From Nostoc sp. KVJ20 (GTDB lineage: Bacteria; Cyanobacteriota; Cyanobacteriia; Cyanobacteriales; Nostocaceae): a stretch of DNA of 64,000 bases. Under the pieces are notes generated by a model. That model did no database searches, was not told where the DNA came from, and worked only from the letters and a program-made list of their open reading frames with translations. Where the stretch lies: assembly GCF_001712795.1 (NCBI RefSeq), contig NZ_KV757636.1, positions 43,690 to 107,689 of the forward strand, read 5' to 3'. The position numbers were made by a program, and so were the translations under genes. Of this stretch, positions 1 to 8,065 are shown in pieces; within the stretch, counting starts at the first letter, position 1, and each line of letters opens with the position of its first letter.

Positions 1-108
1 CCGTTTGACCGAATGCTAATTTGTCAAGCTTTGCAGCATGACCTTACTATTGTGACTGTCGATGATGCAATTCGTGCTTACCCAGTTAAAATTTTAAACG
101 ATATATGA
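1..108 (+). CDS. PIN-domain (VapC-type) toxin, C-terminal fragment cut by window edge
   Basis: The first 35 codons read as the end of a PIN-domain ribonuclease and stop at TGA 106-108. The fragment opens with PFDRMLICQAL and continues with LTIVTVDDAIRAYPV. That is the usual VapC tail: a D-R-x-L/I-x-x-Q helix followed by a strand leading to the T-x-D acidic residue. Such toxins cleave RNA in a Mg-dependent way and are held in check by a small antitoxin, normally encoded just upstream and so outside this window. Only the tail is visible, so start, length and partner cannot be given. The next gene, a Uma2 protein, starts 38 bp downstream on the same strand. Confidence 0.75.
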   Translation, partial: PFDRMLICQALQHDLTIVTVDDAIRAYPVKILNDI

Positions 109-146
109 TTTATTGTTGTATATGAAAACTTAGGAAGTACAAGCAG

Positions 147-710
147 ATGGTAAAATCACCAACTAAGCCTCTAACTTTGGAAGAGTTTTTAAAACTACCA
201 GAAACAAAGCCTAGCTTAGAATACATCAACGGTCAAATTATTCAAAAGCCAATGCCACAGGGAAAACATAGTATTCTTCAGGGTGAACTAGTCAGTAATA
301 TCAATTCTGTAACCAAACCTCAAAAAATTGCCCTTGCATTTCCAGAATTGCGATGTACTTTTGGCGGACGTTCAATTGTCCCTGATATAGCTGTGTTTGC
401 TTGGGAACGGATTTTATTAGACGAGCGTGGAAAAGTGGCAAATGTCTTTAAGACATGTCCAGACTGGACAATTGAGATTCTTTCGCCTGATCAAAGCCAG
501 ACTAAAGTAACTGGAAATATTCTACATTGTTTAAAACATGGTAGTCGCTTCGGTTGGCTTATTGATCCAGATGAGCATTCTGTTTTAGTTTATCCACCAA
601 AGCAGCAACCAGAAATTTTACAAGAAGAACAAGAAATATTACCAGTTCCCGATTTAGTTAACGGCTTTCAATTAACTGTAAAGCAACTATTTGGATGGTT
701 GAAGTTGTAA
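147..710 (+). CDS. Uma2 family (DUF820) endonuclease-like protein
   Basis: This 187-residue protein has the Uma2 layout. An LTLEEFLKLPE opening is followed by YINGQII, then IVPDIAVFAWER (Asp80) and WTIEILSPDQSQTK (Glu110, Lys120). These make a PD-(D/E)xK-type nuclease core, ending in the typical GWLIDPDEHSVLVY strand. Uma2 proteins are greatly expanded in cyanobacteria and are assumed to be restriction-like nucleases, but their substrate is not known. It starts with ATG 38 bp after the preceding PIN fragment, with weak Shine-Dalgarno support. It is a different subfamily from the two long Uma2 copies at 3877 and 9903. Confidence 0.88.
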   Translation: MVKSPTKPLTLEEFLKLPETKPSLEYINGQIIQKPMPQGKHSILQGELVSNINSVTKPQKIALAFPELRCTFGGRSIVPDIAVFAWERILLDERGKVANVFKTCPDWTIEILSPDQSQTKVTGNILHCLKHGSRFGWLIDPDEHSVLVYPPKQQPEILQEEQEILPVPDLVNGFQLTVKQLFGWLKL

Positions 711-869
711 TCAATTGCATAAATTTATATCTAGCTTTGGAAAAACTAAAGGAATGGCTACAATAACCCTATCTTGGTACTAGACTATAGACACTTAAAC
801 AGTATTCCCTGATAACAATTTTTTTGTTGATAGGATTGTTAATACTGGAGTTTATCACCTAAAAAGCTT

Positions 870-1217
870 ATGTCATTTACATATAGATTTAATCAACTTA
901 CAGCAATCCTTTCTAATGAACTGGGTGTGCAAACAAAAGATATGACTCTTAATACACGGCTTCGGGAAGACCTCAAAATAGATGGTGATGATGTTGATGC
1001 ACTATTTTGTAAAATTGCTGAACAGTTTTGCATAGATTGGCAGGGGTTTGTTTTTTACCATTACTTCCATGAAGAACCACATTTATTTTCTCTACTTTTT
1101 GAATGTTACTATCGCAAAAGTCACGGCACACTCAAAACAATTACCGTCAGCCATCTACTATCAGTTATTGAGCGTGGAGTTTGGTTTGAACCGTCCCAAT
1201 TTGGTACTTATATTTGA
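870..1217 (+). CDS. DUF1493 family, acyl-carrier-like small protein
   Basis: The 115-residue product has the DUF1493 signature: TRLREDLKIDGDDVDALF, then FCIDWQGFVFYHYFHEEPH. It resembles an acyl carrier protein helix bundle in which the usual D-S-L phosphopantetheine serine is replaced by D-G-D-D. These proteins are probably small ACP-fold scaffolds of unknown role and are often found alone. Nothing nearby suggests a partner: a Uma2 gene lies upstream and a phosphatase downstream, each separated by about 160 bp. The ATG at 870 is the first in frame. A shorter overlapping frame at 1048-1236 is judged a shadow. Confidence 0.75.
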   Translation: MSFTYRFNQLTAILSNELGVQTKDMTLNTRLREDLKIDGDDVDALFCKIAEQFCIDWQGFVFYHYFHEEPHLFSLLFECYYRKSHGTLKTITVSHLLSVIERGVWFEPSQFGTYI

Positions 1218-1382
1218 GTTCATTACACAATCTTAGCTAATTTATACTGATAACTTTTCCTAATCATTAGTATTATTAAATAATATTACGATTTTTGTCA
1301 TATATTAATATTTGCAGCCCTCCTTGCAGATATCTATATATTTGTTTAGCGGCGAATTCTATTCATTGGAATAATTAAACTT

Positions 1383-2030
1383 ATGAGTCAAATAGTCTGG
1401 ATAGCAAGACACGCTAACCGCCTCGATTTCGTAAACCCCGATTGGTTTCTCACCGCTGAACGACGCTATGATCCGCCATTGTCTGATGATGGTATGGTTC
1501 AGGCACAGCAATTAGCTCAACGTTTGAAAAAAGAAAATATTGGTCATATTTTCGCTTCTCCTTTCCTGCGAACCGTACAAACAGCAAACGCAGTTGCAGA
1601 AATGCTCAAATTGCCGATCAAACTCGAAACAGGTTTGAGTGAATGGCTAAACCCAGTTTGGATGACGGAAGAACCCGAAAGACTCTCAACTCCAGCCTTA
1701 GCAAAATTATTCCCCAGAATTGACACTAGCTATACATCGCGCATCGCCGCCAAATATCCTGAAACTCACGAAAAAGTCCGAGAACGTTCTGGGCAAACTG
1801 CCAGATGTTTAGCTACTGAGTTCTTCCCACAGGATATCCTGCTAGTGGCACATGGCGCATCTGTGTTGGGCGGAGCAATGGGACTAGTGGGGGAAATTGC
1901 CAAAACAGAAGTTAAAGCTTCTTTATGTTCCTTGGTAAAAGTGGTACGCCAGGAACCAGAATGGTTATTAGAACTCACGGGAGATACTTCCCATTTAACC
2001 CACATAGAAGAAGTTATTCGATTTGCTTAA
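1383..2030 (+). CDS. Histidine phosphatase superfamily (phosphoglycerate-mutase-like) protein
   Basis: The 215-residue protein begins IVWIARHANRLDF, a variant of the RHG motif with the catalytic His near residue 10. It continues with LSDDGMVQAQQLAQRL and SPFLRTVQTANAVAE, the typical S-P-x-x-R-x-x-Q-T-A helix. A second catalytic His lies in ILLVAHGASVLGG. The fold transfers phosphate through a phosphohistidine; the substrate may be a small metabolite or a protein. The RHA variant and the DP/LT insert resemble the UBASH3/TIGAR-like branch more than true phosphoglycerate mutase. Glucokinase follows 84 bp downstream on the same strand, so a link to sugar-phosphate metabolism is possible but unproven. 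Confidence 0.85.
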   Translation: MSQIVWIARHANRLDFVNPDWFLTAERRYDPPLSDDGMVQAQQLAQRLKKENIGHIFASPFLRTVQTANAVAEMLKLPIKLETGLSEWLNPVWMTEEPERLSTPALAKLFPRIDTSYTSRIAAKYPETHEKVRERSGQTARCLATEFFPQDILLVAHGASVLGGAMGLVGEIAKTEVKASLCSLVKVVRQEPEWLLELTGDTSHLTHIEEVIRFA

Positions 2031-2114
2031 ACCTCTAATAGGGATTTGTGTTCATAGCTTCTGCTAGGTTGGGTATATCCTACAAATAAAGTAATTAATC
2101 CGCGAATAAGTTCT

Positions 2115-3140
2115 ATGACATTGTTACTAGCAGGAGACATCGGCGGTACGAAAACTATTCTGCGATTGGTTGAAACATCAGATTCACCAGTTTTACATAC
2201 TATTTATCAGGAAAGTTACCACAGTGCTGATTTTCCCGATTTAGTGCCCATAGTGCAGCAGTTTTTGGTCAAAGCTAATACACCCACACCAGAAAAGGCC
2301 TGTTTTGCGATCGCAGGGCCCATTGTCAAAAATACTGCCAAACTGACCAATTTAGTCTGGTTCCTGGATACAGAACGTCTACAACAAGAATTGGGTATCC
2401 CGCACATTTCTTTGATTAACGACTTCGCCGCCGTTGGCTATGGCATTTTAGGTTTACAAAAACAAGACTTACTGACGTTGCAAGTTGGCAAATCTCAACC
2501 AGAAGCCCCGATTGGAATTATTGGTGCTGGTACTGGCTTAGGACAAGGATTTTTAATTAAACAGGGAAACTACTATCAAGTCTTTCCCTCAGAAGGTGGA
2601 CACGCTGACTTTGCCCCTCGGAACGAGATTGAGTTTCAACTGTTGAAATACCTGCTGGGTAAACATGATATCCAGCGCATTTCTGTGGAACGCGTGGTTT
2701 CTGGAATGGGGATTGTGGCAATTTACCAATTTCTGCGCGATCGCAAATTTGCCGCTGAATCTCCAGATATCGCCCAAGTCGTCAGAACTTGGGAACAAGA
2801 AGCGGGACAGGAAGAGAAAAGTGTCGATCCTGGTGCTGCTATTGGTACGGCTGCACTACAAAAACGCGATCGCCTCTGTGAACAAACCTTGCAATTATTT
2901 ATAGACGCTTATGGTGCAGAAGCCGGCAACCTTGCCCTGAAACTCTTACCTTATGGTGGCTTATACATCGCTGGTGGAATTGCACCCAAAATCCTACCGT
3001 TAATTGAAAACAGCGGTTTCTTATTAAACTTCACTCAAAAAGGCAGGATGCGCCGCCTCCTTGAAGAGATACCCGTGTATATTATTCTCAACCCGCAAGT
3101 GGGGCTAATAGGTGCTGCTTTATGTGCTGCTAGGTTATAA
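2115..3140 (+). CDS. glk: Glucokinase
   Basis: This 341-residue cytosolic enzyme phosphorylates glucose to glucose-6-phosphate with ATP. The ROK/glucokinase fold is clear: GDIGGTKT at residues 8-15 is the first phosphate loop, SLINDFAAVGYGI carries the catalytic Asp, GIIGAGTGLGQGF is the second phosphate loop, and SEGGHADFAPR contacts the sugar. The length matches cyanobacterial and enteric glucokinases. It follows the histidine phosphatase gene on the same strand and precedes a secreted-protein gene by 45 bp. In a phototroph it feeds glycogen-derived or imported glucose into the oxidative pentose phosphate pathway. Confidence 0.95.
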   Translation: MTLLLAGDIGGTKTILRLVETSDSPVLHTIYQESYHSADFPDLVPIVQQFLVKANTPTPEKACFAIAGPIVKNTAKLTNLVWFLDTERLQQELGIPHISLINDFAAVGYGILGLQKQDLLTLQVGKSQPEAPIGIIGAGTGLGQGFLIKQGNYYQVFPSEGGHADFAPRNEIEFQLLKYLLGKHDIQRISVERVVSGMGIVAIYQFLRDRKFAAESPDIAQVVRTWEQEAGQEEKSVDPGAAIGTAALQKRDRLCEQTLQLFIDAYGAEAGNLALKLLPYGGLYIAGGIAPKILPLIENSGFLLNFTQKGRMRRLLEEIPVYIILNPQVGLIGAALCAARL

Positions 3141-3185
3141 CAGCTGGCATCATCAGTGAGATCAGCATCTCAAAAGGCAAAAAAT

Positions 3186-3788
3186 ATGACAATTAAAAGT
3201 CTGTTGCCATTAATCGCCGCCACCTTTGTCTGTGGTGGTTCTATTCTCGTGGAAGCGCGTCAACCCAAACCCCCGGTGGCTGTTGTCAAAGCAACCGTCA
3301 CTAAACCTGTGCAGCCACAATGGAAGTTATACACCCCTCCAGATGGACGCTTTAGTATTTTGATGCCGGGAAGCCCCAACAGAAATACCCAATCCCAAAA
3401 AACTTATATGGGGGAAATTAACTTAGAAATATTTGTTGCTGAACCACCAAAACAGCAAGTAGCATACATAGTTGCTTACAATGATTTTCCTTATAGTTAT
3501 GGTGAAATGGCTGACCCCCAAGCTGTACTTAATAATGCACGGGATATGGCTTTAAAGACTACGAAAAGTAATTTAATTAGTCAACGAAACATTCGTAGTT
3601 CCAATAATCATCCTGGCAAAGAAATTGAGTACATCAATTCTGGAGGGAAAATCACTAAAAGTAGAATGTATGTTGCCGAAGGGAGATTATATCAAGTAAT
3701 GGCAATAACTACAAAAAAACAGCAGAAGACATTAGCTAAAACCATTACTGGGTATTTAAATTCTTTCCATGTAGTTTTGAAAAAATGA
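3186..3788 (+). CDS. Secreted hypothetical protein, PsbP-like fold possible
   Basis: I do not recognise a named family with certainty. The ATG at 3186 is preferred to the in-frame GTG at 3156, because it places an AAGG ribosome site just upstream and starts a clean signal peptide (MTIKSLLPLIAATFVCGGS, cleavage around residues 20-25). The mature part has a W-K-x-Y-T-P-P-D-G-R-F-S-I-L-M-P-G-x-P core. This pattern is seen in cyanobacterial exported proteins related to PsbP/DUF1795 and predicts a small beta-sandwich. It lies 45 bp downstream of glk on the same strand and may share its transcript. Confidence 0.6.
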   Translation: MTIKSLLPLIAATFVCGGSILVEARQPKPPVAVVKATVTKPVQPQWKLYTPPDGRFSILMPGSPNRNTQSQKTYMGEINLEIFVAEPPKQQVAYIVAYNDFPYSYGEMADPQAVLNNARDMALKTTKSNLISQRNIRSSNNHPGKEIEYINSGGKITKSRMYVAEGRLYQVMAITTKKQQKTLAKTITGYLNSFHVVLKK

Positions 3789-3876
3789 AATAACTAAAAC
3801 CTCTGCTATATGAGCCTTGCAATCAATTGTGTGGCTCATATAGTGATTTTTGTGTGTATGCTACAATCCCAAAATA

Positions 3877-4578
3877 TTAGACTTCTGGTTCAACACCAAG
3901 CGATCGCAATTGAGCAGTCAAGCGATCGGCTCTTTCCTCACTAGTCAACAACAAATTACCTTGCAAATCCCACCAGCGTAGCCAAGGTAATTCCATATTA
4001 TGATATTGTCCCTGCCAAATTCCTAACTCAACTCCTAAAGGATGTATGGGATAATGCCCGCGTTCATTTGCTGTCAATAACTGATATTGTCCACCAATTA
4101 ATTCATAAACTTCTACACTGGCTTTATTCACTTCATAAATGCCGTAGAAGGGAGGACGAATCACCTGTTCATAAATCCAAAATTTCCCCTTCCACGGAGT
4201 TTTATCTCGCTCCTGACTACCATCCCCAGAAACAAATTCCAATGCAATTAATGGGGCAATAAACTCTCGCCATAATACATAAGACCTGAGCGTTTGCCCA
4301 TCCAAAGTAGGTGGTACATTCCCTACATAAAACCAGTCTGGAGCTTCTGCACCTTTTTCTGGGAGGTCAGTGATGCGCCAGTAAATACCGCTATTTTGAC
4401 CAATACAGTATTGCCCATCAGGATGACGTTTTTGCAATATCGGTTTAATCGAGTCTGTTAGGAGAATGCTTTGGGGATGTTCCTGAAAGTTTTTCACGAA
4501 TGTACCATCAGACTCAGGAAGCTGTGTATGGTCTGGGAACGGGGTGAGGGTGGTGGATGGATCGGTTGCAGAGGTCAT
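3877..4578 (-). CDS. Uma2 family (DUF820) endonuclease-like protein, copy A
   Basis: The 233-residue protein carries the Uma2 core: APDWFYVGNVPP (Asp81), then LIALEFVSGDG (Glu114) and KFWIYEQV, then an I-Y-E-V-N strand. It belongs to a longer Uma2 subfamily with an N-terminal DHTQLPESDGTFVKN extension. A second copy at 9903-10604 has the same length, and by eye most residues are identical; upstream bases are also partly shared. The two copies are on the same strand about 6 kb apart and bracket the accessory island. Function is presumed nuclease-like and is not established. Confidence 0.88.
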   Translation of the reverse strand: MTSATDPSTTLTPFPDHTQLPESDGTFVKNFQEHPQSILLTDSIKPILQKRHPDGQYCIGQNSGIYWRITDLPEKGAEAPDWFYVGNVPPTLDGQTLRSYVLWREFIAPLIALEFVSGDGSQERDKTPWKGKFWIYEQVIRPPFYGIYEVNKASVEVYELIGGQYQLLTANERGHYPIHPLGVELGIWQGQYHNMELPWLRWWDLQGNLLLTSEERADRLTAQLRSLGVEPEV

Positions 4579-4738
4579 AAGACTACCTTTGCAGAATGTA
4601 AGGGTTGTTTTTTAGTTTAGCAAGCGTAGATGCGGAGCGGCTTGTTCTGAAACATGGCGCTGTTTCTGTCAAGCTAGGCTCCAGTTCTTCAGGCTTTTTT
4701 ATGTGAAAATTAATACAAAGATTTTAGGAGTTGCAAGG

Positions 4739-5764
4739 ATGGCTTGGGCAGCAGGTGATCAATTGCAAGGTGGCAAATATACTATTGAAAAGGAATTGGG
4801 AAGGGGACGGTTTGGTATTACTTATTTGGCAAGAAACAGGAATAGCGATCGCTTAGTCATTAAAACCTTAAATGATAATCTGCTCCAATCCCTTAGCCAG
4901 CCCGAACGCGCTCGATTAGAGACTATGTTTTGGCAGGAGGCGGTAAATCTCACCCGATGTCAGCATCAGCATATTGTGCAGTTCAGAACACCGTTTAAAG
5001 AAGGAGATTATCCGTATCTGGTAATGGAGTATGTGGATGGAGTGAGTTTGGCTGACCTCCGTCCACCAAAACTTTCGGAACCTGACGCACTATGTTACAT
5101 TCAGCAAATTGGGGAAGCACTGATAGTTGTACATAAGAATGGACTAATTCATCGGGATGTGCATCCGGGAAATATCTTGTTGCGGAACCGAGAGGGTCTG
5201 TCAGAAGCGGTGTTAATCGATTTTGGTCTAGCTCTAGATTTTGACCATATCTTAACCACAAACGGAACCAAGGAAGTGTTTGATGGATTTACACCCCCTG
5301 AACTTTACGCTAAAGGTACTATAACTCATGCGTATAGCGATATTTATTCACTGGCAGCTACGCTCTATAAACTTCTGACGGGAAAAACACCTGTCGATGC
5401 AATAAAACGCAAACTGAACGGTGAACATTTGGTGTCTCCAAAAGACTTTAATCCTCAGATTAGCGATCGCACCAACCGCGCAATTCTAACAGGGATGAAA
5501 CTAGATCCTAAAGAGCGCCCTCAATCAATGCGAGAATGGCTCGACTCTCTGGGGTTAACTGGGGAAACTCCTCAGCCTGCTTCAATTGTACCCCCTCAGC
5601 CCAACCCAATCAATTGGACACATGTTATAGCTGCGATCGCTGCTTTTGGAGGTCTACTTGGAGGTATCGGAGCTATGGCTGGCTGGATTCCTATTTTTAA
5701 ACCCTCTCCGTCTTCTAGTCCACCGTCACTCTCTCCCAGTCCATCAACTAGCAAAACACCGTAG
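4739..5764 (+). CDS. Serine/threonine protein kinase with C-terminal membrane anchor
   Basis: The product is a Hanks-type kinase of 341 residues. The ATG at 4739 is chosen over the in-frame GTG at 4703 because AGGAG lies about 9 bp upstream and the paralogous neighbour starts at the same point (MAWAAGDQLQGGKY versus MPWIAGQQLQGGKY). Visible motifs are ELGRGRFGITY (glycine loop), LVIKTL (ATP Lys), WQEAVNL (helix C Glu), HRDVHPGN (catalytic loop), LIDFGLAL (DFG) and FTPPELY (APE-like). The catalytic-loop Lys is His. A single membrane helix lies near residues 290-315, with a Ser/Pro-rich tail outside. A second kinase follows 60 bp downstream. Confidence 0.92.
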   Translation: MAWAAGDQLQGGKYTIEKELGRGRFGITYLARNRNSDRLVIKTLNDNLLQSLSQPERARLETMFWQEAVNLTRCQHQHIVQFRTPFKEGDYPYLVMEYVDGVSLADLRPPKLSEPDALCYIQQIGEALIVVHKNGLIHRDVHPGNILLRNREGLSEAVLIDFGLALDFDHILTTNGTKEVFDGFTPPELYAKGTITHAYSDIYSLAATLYKLLTGKTPVDAIKRKLNGEHLVSPKDFNPQISDRTNRAILTGMKLDPKERPQSMREWLDSLGLTGETPQPASIVPPQPNPINWTHVIAAIAAFGGLLGGIGAMAGWIPIFKPSPSSSPPSLSPSPSTSKTP

Positions 5765-5824
5765 AATTAGCTAAACTTTCATTAAAATGCTGGCATTAGA
5801 GTAATTTTTTACTTAGAGGTATTC

Positions 5825-6985
5825 ATGCCCTGGATAGCAGGACAACAATTGCAAGGTGGCAAATATGTAATTGAGACAGTCCTGGGACGGGGGGGATTCG
5901 GGATTACTTATAAGGCTTTGCATGTTGAACTCAACCAGACAGTTGTAATTAAGACACCTAATGAATATCTCAGTCACGATCCGGAATATGAAAAGTACAT
6001 AGAGAGATTTATCCAAGAAGGGCGGACACTCGCACGCTTATCAGAAGACCCTCATCCTCACATTGTGGGAGTGATTGATTTGTTTGAGGAAGGTGCTACC
6101 CACTGTTTAGTGATGGACTTTGTTGAGGGAGAAAATTTGTTTGAGGCGGTGAAGCTTAAGGGGGCTTTACCAGAAGCGGAGATTCTACCCTGCATCCGCC
6201 AGATCGGGGAAGCTTTGAGCGTCGTGCATCAAGCAGGTTTAGTACATAGAGATGCCCATCCTGGAAACATCATGGTGCGGAAAAATGGCAAAGCAGTTTT
6301 AATTGACTTTGGAATCGCCAAACAAGTAGTTCCCTCAACTATTAGTTCAACTAACAAGGATGGTCATGAAGCCTTTGCGCCCTATGAGCAGAAGGTCAGA
6401 GGCAGTCGAAAACCAACAGTTGATGTTTACTGTCTAGCTGCTACACTCTATTATGCGGTGACAGGTCAAAGACCTACAACTTCGCTGGCTCGCAAGCTCG
6501 ATAATGCTTCCCTTAAATCACCTAAACAAATTAATCCAAGCATCAGCGATCAATTAAATAAAGCAATTCTCAAGGGTATGGCGCTGGAGGCAAAAGACCG
6601 CCCTCAGTCGATGCAGAAATGGTTGGCAATGCTAGAAGCACGAAAAGTGAAACTTCTACCCCTTGTTAAATCAGTTTATAGTAAAAAAGTTTTTCGTCTT
6701 CAAAACAAACTAAAAAAAGCTATTAGGTTTGTTAGTGTATTAGTGGGGTACATATTGAGAGCCTGCGCTTTAGTCGCCTCTATCTTAGCCTTTATCCTAA
6801 TAGTCTACTTATTATTCGGATATATCCCTCCGTTATGGGTTTGGGTTGCACTTGTAGCCGTCGTTTGGCATTGGAATAAGATTGTAAATGGGGCTGTAGT
6901 TGTAGCTTTGGCTGTAGTCGTGGGTATGGTTTTGGGTTGGCCTCTTGCTGTGGCTGTGGTTCTAGCTAAAGTGATGCTGAAATGA
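5825..6985 (+). CDS. Serine/threonine protein kinase with multi-pass C-terminal membrane domain
   Basis: This 386-residue kinase is a paralogue of the preceding one. It has VLGRGGFGITY, VVIKTP, FIQEGRTL, HRDAHPGN, LIDFGIAK and an FAPYEQ activation-segment end. As in its neighbour, the usual Lys of HRDxKxxN is His. The kinase domain takes up roughly residues 10-275. After a basic linker there are about three hydrophobic segments (residues 305-383), so the kinase is probably held at a membrane with its domain in the cytoplasm. Its stop codon overlaps the start of a 35-codon frame (ATGA). No substrate can be named from the sequence. Confidence 0.92.
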   Translation: MPWIAGQQLQGGKYVIETVLGRGGFGITYKALHVELNQTVVIKTPNEYLSHDPEYEKYIERFIQEGRTLARLSEDPHPHIVGVIDLFEEGATHCLVMDFVEGENLFEAVKLKGALPEAEILPCIRQIGEALSVVHQAGLVHRDAHPGNIMVRKNGKAVLIDFGIAKQVVPSTISSTNKDGHEAFAPYEQKVRGSRKPTVDVYCLAATLYYAVTGQRPTTSLARKLDNASLKSPKQINPSISDQLNKAILKGMALEAKDRPQSMQKWLAMLEARKVKLLPLVKSVYSKKVFRLQNKLKKAIRFVSVLVGYILRACALVASILAFILIVYLLFGYIPPLWVWVALVAVVWHWNKIVNGAVVVALAVVVGMVLGWPLAVAVVLAKVMLK

Positions 6986-7089
6986 AATTACGAGAATTGC
7001 TTCATAATTTTCCAATTTTGGCAGGCACTTCTGGTCTAGGCTTGGGTATGGGATGGTTAAGACATAGAATTTTTAATGCAGGCTCATAG
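6982..7089 (+). CDS. Possible 35-residue small protein coupled to the kinase gene
   Basis: A short frame begins with ATG 6982-6984, overlapping the kinase stop TGA 6983-6985 in an ATGA arrangement, and ends at TAG 7087-7089. The predicted peptide starts MKLRELLHNFPILAGTSG and has a glycine-rich hydrophobic middle (GLGLGMGW) before a basic end (RHRIF). The overlap suggests translational coupling, but no Shine-Dalgarno sequence is obvious and nothing in the peptide is recognisable. It could equally be a remnant of a longer gene or chance. Confidence that it is expressed is low. Confidence 0.25.
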   Translation: MKLRELLHNFPILAGTSGLGLGMGWLRHRIFNAGS

Positions 7090-7177
7090 CTTTATCATTT
7101 GAAGCTAACTGGCAAAAGATTTTGTAGCTGTTGTATCGAGTAGAGAAGCGATGTCTAAAAGACAAGCCACTGGGCGT

Positions 7178-7351
7178 CTAAGCACCTGTAACCTCATACC
7201 AAAATGCTTCTTCTGGTGTACGATTGGGACGATGTTCTAAGGTTAATGCGAGTGCGATCGCTTGTTCGTTTTCTGCATCCGTGGTAATGATTTTTGGCTG
7301 ATACTCGGCTAGCAATTTACCATAAGATTCTGGATTAAAAGTACGGGTCAT
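7178..7351 (-). pseudogene. HigA-type antitoxin, 5' fragment (truncated)
   Basis: The minus strand encodes 57 residues beginning MTRTFNPESYGKLLAEYQP and containing ENEQAIALALTLEH and RPNRTPEE. This is the characteristic N-terminus of cyanobacterial HigA antitoxins, which normally continue into a longer helical and HTH part. Here the frame runs into unrelated codons after PEEAFWYE and stops at 7178. The downstream sequence resembles dispersed intergenic repeats of Nostoc. The start lies directly after the remnant of a higB-like gene. The antitoxin is therefore a broken 5' fragment. The homology call rests on family knowledge and was not searched. Confidence 0.65.
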
Positions 7352-7571
7352 TTTCCCATTCAGCTTTAGTTGCTATCCTCTACCAATCATAAAGTGCTTC
7401 CCTTGCATCTGTATGTGCCTCACAAAATTCTCGTAGAATTCTGCGACTAATAACGCAATACGGTTCAGTTAAGGTTACTGGTGTAGATAATTTGTCTTTG
7501 AAGACGCGATGAATCGCCGTCTCTACAAGTGTTTTGGGCTTATCTGAACTGTATTGACTAATAACGTGCAT
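7352..7571 (-). pseudogene. HigB-type toxin remnant interrupted by a MITE and a stop codon
   Basis: If the 101-bp element at 7456-7556 and one copy of its target duplication are removed, the minus strand reads MHVISRRILREFCEAHTDAR and then EALYDW. This is a good match to the start of cyanobacterial HigB mRNA-interferase toxins. TAG then replaces the expected Tyr codon (7380-7382). The frame continues RIATKAEWEN, still HigB-like, and then abuts the antitoxin ATG, so most of the toxin's C-terminal two thirds has been deleted. The MITE insertion is in frame (111 bp net), so a chimeric frame of 63 codons stays open across it. The toxin cannot be functional. Confidence 0.65.
7456..7556. mobile_element. 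MITE, 101 bp, with 10-bp target-site duplication
   Basis: The element has terminal inverted repeats of about 18 bp: CAATACGGTTCAGTTAAG at 7456-7473 against CAATACAGTTCAGATAAG on the other strand at 7556-7539, with two mismatches. It is flanked by perfect direct repeats ACTAATAACG at 7446-7455 and 7557-7566. The centre contains a short hairpin around AGACGgcgattcatcgCGTCT. It encodes no transposase and must have been moved in trans. A 10-bp duplication is in the range made by some DDE transposases such as IS4/ISAs1 relatives; the parent element is not in this window. It sits inside a higB-like gene. Confidence 0.8.
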
Positions 7572-7702
7572 TTAAATTTACTCTGATTACGATTCTTAAA
7601 TTTTCTCTCAAATTCAGGGTTTTATAAAGCTGCCACCTAACCAAGAATCTCCCGATTTGAATTCGGGAGAGTGTCAAAAAAACCCAAATGTATTGTCTTT
7701 GA

Positions 7703-8065
7703 TCAAATAACAACCTCTTGCTTAGGCTTCCGCACTGGACGCTTGCGTTCGCTGCGACGAACGCCCCCTGCCATTTTGTACTCATCGCTATTCTTGCCAT
7801 ACTTTGCAGCTACGCTGACTAAGACATGTTCTGTTAGTTCCATCAGCGACTTTTCGGCTAATTCTAAAGCTCCCTGAGTTAGATCCACGGTGGAGAGGCT
7901 GGAGTTATAAACTTCCAACTTATCCTGTGTTTTTTTGATGGCGGCGGCAAAGGTGTCAATAGTGACTCCATTACCTAAATCTAAGGTGGAACTAATCGAT
8001 TTCAAAGCCGCAATCCGACGCTGTGCCCTATCAAGTACTTTAGACCCACGTTTTGGACGTGACAT
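7703..8065 (-). CDS. Conserved hypothetical coiled-coil protein
   Basis: The 120-residue product starts MSRPKRGSKVLDRAQRRIAA. It has a helical middle (FAAAIKKTQDKLEVYNSSL, LELAEKSLMELTEHVL), then GKNSDEYKMAGGVRRSERKR and a basic tail (KRPVRKPKQ). ATG 8063-8065 has an AAGGAAAG site a few bases upstream. I believe proteins of this build recur in filamentous cyanobacteria, but I know no function. The basic ends and helical core would suit nucleic-acid or protein binding; that is inference. Its upstream region holds the 21-bp tandem array, and downstream lie the higBA remnants. Confidence 0.65.
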   Translation of the reverse strand: MSRPKRGSKVLDRAQRRIAALKSISSTLDLGNGVTIDTFAAAIKKTQDKLEVYNSSLSTVDLTQGALELAEKSLMELTEHVLVSVAAKYGKNSDEYKMAGGVRRSERKRPVRKPKQEVVI

